A stretch of 64,000 bases of DNA from Bacteroidales bacterium (GTDB lineage: Bacteria > Bacteroidota > Bacteroidia > Bacteroidales > CAIWKO01). Below are positions 61,762 to 64,000 of this stretch, in pieces; the stretch's first letter is position 1; each line of letters begins with the position of its first letter. The notes under the pieces are model-generated. The model did not search any database and had not been told where the DNA came from. It saw only the letters and a program-made list of their open reading frames with translations. The stretch lies in contig JALOBU010000015.1 of the NCBI GenBank assembly GCA_023228145.1, positions 1 through 64,000 on the forward strand, read 5' to 3'. Position numbers and translations under genes: made by a program.

Positions 61762-62574
61762 TTAGCGTATTGAGCTGATGCTGAAAACATCAACTCCATT
61801 TTCTTTTGCTATTTGCATAGCTTCCTGGTTTTGCATGATATAAGTGCCTTGTACATTAAAATCCCATACATGGGGTGTGTCGAACCAGCTTTCCACATTC
61901 ATCTCAATTTCAATAGTCCTTGTTTCTTTTTCGGCAATACTAAATGATGAATTTGGCAAATCAACATTAAAATAATTTTGTACAAATCCAATGATAGAGT
62001 CAATGCTGGTTCCTGTCCCTGAATAAATCTGGCCGATACCAAGGTGAAACTCGTAAGGCATAGCCTGTGATACGCCGTCACTCCACTTACCGTTGAGTTT
62101 AAGGTAATGATAGCCGCCTCCAAGATATTCTGGCCAGAACATATTGTTTTCAGGAGGATTCACAAACATATAAGATTGGTTTTTTGCTTCCGAAATACCA
62201 AAAGTAAATGATATAGAGTCGTAGGTTCCTGCCGGTATCGAGTCCAATATATTCCATGTCCATGTCGAAGGGATGTCGGTATCAACATAATGGATATCGC
62301 CCCAGGCTTTTATCAGAAATGAGCTTCCGTCAGAATTATGCAGTATTACGTCGGAAATAAAATACTGTATTTCATTCACCATGTAATGATTTCCGGCGGC
62401 ATTGATGTATTTTAATGTGTCCATCTCAATATGCTGCCCGTCAACTTTGTGGAAAAACTTCAACACTATTTTTCCTGTTTCTTTTTCGTCCGGCAGCACA
62501 TCATCTTTTTTGCAGGCAGTGATAACGGCTATTATGGCTATAAAAAGAAGTGTTATTAAATAAATTCTTTTCAT
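61762..62574 (-). CDS. MbnP-like lipoprotein
   Basis: 270 residues. Signal peptide with lipobox AVITAC (Cys 21). The body matches the MbnP family: VDGQHIEMDTLKYINAAGNHYMVNEIQYFISD, WNILDSIPAGTYDSISFTFGIS, MFWPEYLGGGYHYLKLNG and YEFHLG. MbnP proteins are tied to copper or other metal uptake, often with a TonB receptor, as here. Gap of 13 bases to the small lipoprotein. Confidence 0.87.
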   Translation of the reverse strand: MKRIYLITLLFIAIIAVITACKKDDVLPDEKETGKIVLKFFHKVDGQHIEMDTLKYINAAGNHYMVNEIQYFISDVILHNSDGSSFLIKAWGDIHYVDTDIPSTWTWNILDSIPAGTYDSISFTFGISEAKNQSYMFVNPPENNMFWPEYLGGGYHYLKLNGKWSDGVSQAMPYEFHLGIGQIYSGTGTSIDSIIGFVQNYFNVDLPNSSFSIAEKETRTIEIEMNVESWFDTPHVWDFNVQGTYIMQNQEAMQIAKENGVDVFSISSIR

Positions 62575-62587
62575 TTTTTCAATTTGT

Positions 62588-62953
62588 TTAATATGGAATG
62601 GTACCTGAAACGGTTACTGGCTTTGTATTATCATCAGTGCGGGAAGCTTCCTTAAAAACTTTATCGTCCACAAAAATTGTTACTTTGACGAAAGAAAAAG
62701 TTGCTGTATCACTCACAGAAATATAAACAATATCGCCTGCATCCGCATGGTATGTTTTGATTATTTTTTTTTCAGCTGCGCTTTGGGTAGTAATATATTC
62801 GGTTTGAACAGTTCCTGTTTCATCAAGATATGAAGCGGTAAATCCCTGTTGCGAATTAGTCACGTAGTAGGTTACTTTGTGTGCATTTTTCTTTTCGCAA
62901 CCAGATAAAATTATTATAAAAAATGCGCTTAGGAGTATGAATATCTTTTTCAT
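62588..62953 (-). CDS. small lipoprotein
   Basis: 121 residues. Signal peptide with lipobox IILSGC (Cys 19) and a beta-rich mature part (HKVTYYVTNSQQGFTASYLD; GDIVYISVSDTATFSFVKV). No family is recognised. It lies between the TonB receptor and the MbnP-like gene with gaps of 12 and 13 bases, so it is probably part of the same uptake unit. Confidence 0.75.
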   Translation of the reverse strand: MKKIFILLSAFFIIILSGCEKKNAHKVTYYVTNSQQGFTASYLDETGTVQTEYITTQSAAEKKIIKTYHADAGDIVYISVSDTATFSFVKVTIFVDDKVFKEASRTDDNTKPVTVSGTIPY

Positions 62954-62965
62954 TTTTCTGAGGTT

Positions 62966-64000
62966 TTATATATTGATAAAAAGATTGATGTAAAATACGC
63001 GCCCGGGCTCATATAGCTTGGCCGTTGTGCCAATCATTTTTCGATTCAAATGCTCGTAATATGCTTTGTCAAAAAGGTTGTTTACACCTCCGTTTATACT
63101 TATGTGGTCATTATATTTATACATCAACCCAAGGTTGAATAATACAAATCCCGGCGTGGAAGGTTCGTAAAAAGCTTCAGAAACATGTCCCTGGTCGAGA
63201 ACTATTCGTGCAGAAACTCTTGGTATCAGGCTTTTTTTTAGGAACTTATAACTGATGCTTACATTGGCTTCCAGCGGTGGTATTTCGGCTACGGCATCAT
63301 TTTTAAGCACTTCTTCTCCCACCACCTGCTGGCTGATTGTCTGGGTAGGGTCAAGGATTTGTTTGGTAACTTCGTAAATAGTGGCATGAGTATAAGCCAC
63401 AGTAACATTTGCTCCGAGTTTGTATGTAGCAGGCAGTGAATAGCCAAACTCAAATCCTGTGAATGAAGCAAGGCCTGCATTGTAAAATTGCTTGACACCA
63501 AGTACGTTCATGCTAAGGGGTTTTTGTACCGAAGGGGCTATTAACCACCCGGTTATATAATTCTGTACCAGCGAATAAAAAACATTAAATTCTGCTGTCC
63601 CATATTTCTCATGCTTGAATTTAAGTGTAAGGTCGGCTTCATTATTATTTTCGGGTTTGAGTTTAGGATTGCCTAAATAGTCATAATTATCATAACCCAC
63701 CGGTAGCATGATGATAAATCGCTCAACCATGTTCGGGCTGCGTGTGCCACGTCCTAATGATAATCCCAGAGATAAGTATTTTCCGAATTGTTTTGTTGCC
63801 CCAACATTAAAACTAAAGTTTGTGAAGCTGCTTTTTGTGTCATCGTTTGATAAAAGAACCGGAGTAATTCCGCCTGATGGCATGCCAAAAACTTCAATTT
63901 TGCCCGAACCGGCTGAATTTAAATCCAGCCTGACGGCTCCAACAATGTCAAAGGTGCCGAAAGAGGTTTTGAACTCACTATAAATCCCAATATTTTGTAT
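62966..64000 (-). CDS. TonB-dependent outer-membrane receptor, C-terminal part (cut by window)
   Basis: About 345 residues are in the window; the frame is open to the last base, so the start is outside. It contains barrel strands such as YLSLGLSLGRGTRSPNMVERF, NPKLKPENNNEADLTLKFK and the C-terminal ISINGGVNNLFDKAYYEHLNR...EPGRVFYINLFINI. Barrel end is intact. Together with the MbnP-like lipoprotein it suggests metal or metal-complex uptake. Confidence 0.9.
   Translation of the reverse strand: MQNIGIYSEFKTSFGTFDIVGAVRLDLNSAGSGKIEVFGMPSGGITPVLLSNDDTKSSFTNFSFNVGATKQFGKYLSLGLSLGRGTRSPNMVERFIIMLPVGYDNYDYLGNPKLKPENNNEADLTLKFKHEKYGTAEFNVFYSLVQNYITGWLIAPSVQKPLSMNVLGVKQFYNAGLASFTGFEFGYSLPATYKLGANVTVAYTHATIYEVTKQILDPTQTISQQVVGEEVLKNDAVAEIPPLEANVSISYKFLKKSLIPRVSARIVLDQGHVSEAFYEPSTPGFVLFNLGLMYKYNDHISINGGVNNLFDKAYYEHLNRKMIGTTAKLYEPGRVFYINLFINI

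Overview
The window is a chromosomal stretch of a member of the Bacteroidota, probably an anaerobic or microaerobic Bacteroidales-type lineage. The evidence is several promoters of the form TTTG-N19-TANNTTTG, a 16S 3' end without the usual ATCACCTCC context, gliding genes gldF and gldG, type IX secretion (T9SS) sorting tails, a PorE-like OmpA protein, DUF4293, DUF4340 and DUF2520 proteins, and a TonB-dependent receptor. The DNA is AT-rich by eye and no insertion sequence or CRISPR array is visible.

Layout. 1-4338: an rRNA operon on the minus strand (16S, tRNA-Ile, tRNA-Ala, 5' two thirds of 23S) with two tandem promoters and three boxA-like antitermination elements. 4339-15201: a small outer-membrane protein, a photolyase, then a minus-strand run of pepD, a flavodiiron protein, an acyltransferase, parC and a BatA/vWA protein. 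15283-19212: a KamA-family radical SAM aminomutase, then a likely integron-type single gene cassette (cyclase-like protein plus attC-like site) and a Bro-N/Fic fusion. 19360-29338: gldFG-DUF4340, dnaN, a SirB1-like protein, an ArsR regulator, a lipoprotein, DUF2520 and KdsC, and a DUF4139 protein. 29568: tRNA-Lys. 29821-38257: a membrane protein, a radical SAM protein, a 35-residue lysine-rich ORF, a secreted CHAT-protease operon, a PorE-like protein and aroC. 38292-44645: three tandem secreted C10 cysteine proteases with CUB pairs and T9SS tails. 44806-54288: histidine-degradation genes hutI and bifunctional ftcD, a DUF748 protein, small lipoproteins and two truncated gene remnants. 54336-61755: a Crp/Fnr regulator divergent from a sulfur-carrier/heterodisulfide-reductase (Qmo-like) operon. 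61762-64000: MbnP-like lipoprotein, small lipoprotein and a TonB receptor cut by the window edge.

The most interesting unit is 54336-61755. DsrE-like, TusA, MvhD-like, QmoA-like, HdrA-like (with a winged-helix-like tail), QmoC-like, OsmC and rhodanese genes lie in one direction behind an Fe-S type Crp/Fnr regulator and a perfect palindromic operator. The layout suggests that sulfane sulfur is handed between small carriers and that its electrons are exchanged with the quinone pool, but no aprAB or dsrAB genes are in the window. The secreted proteases and PorE-like protein fit an amino-acid-using life style, consistent with hutI/ftcD, pepD and the aminomutase. All functions are inferred from sequence motifs read by eye; no database search was possible.
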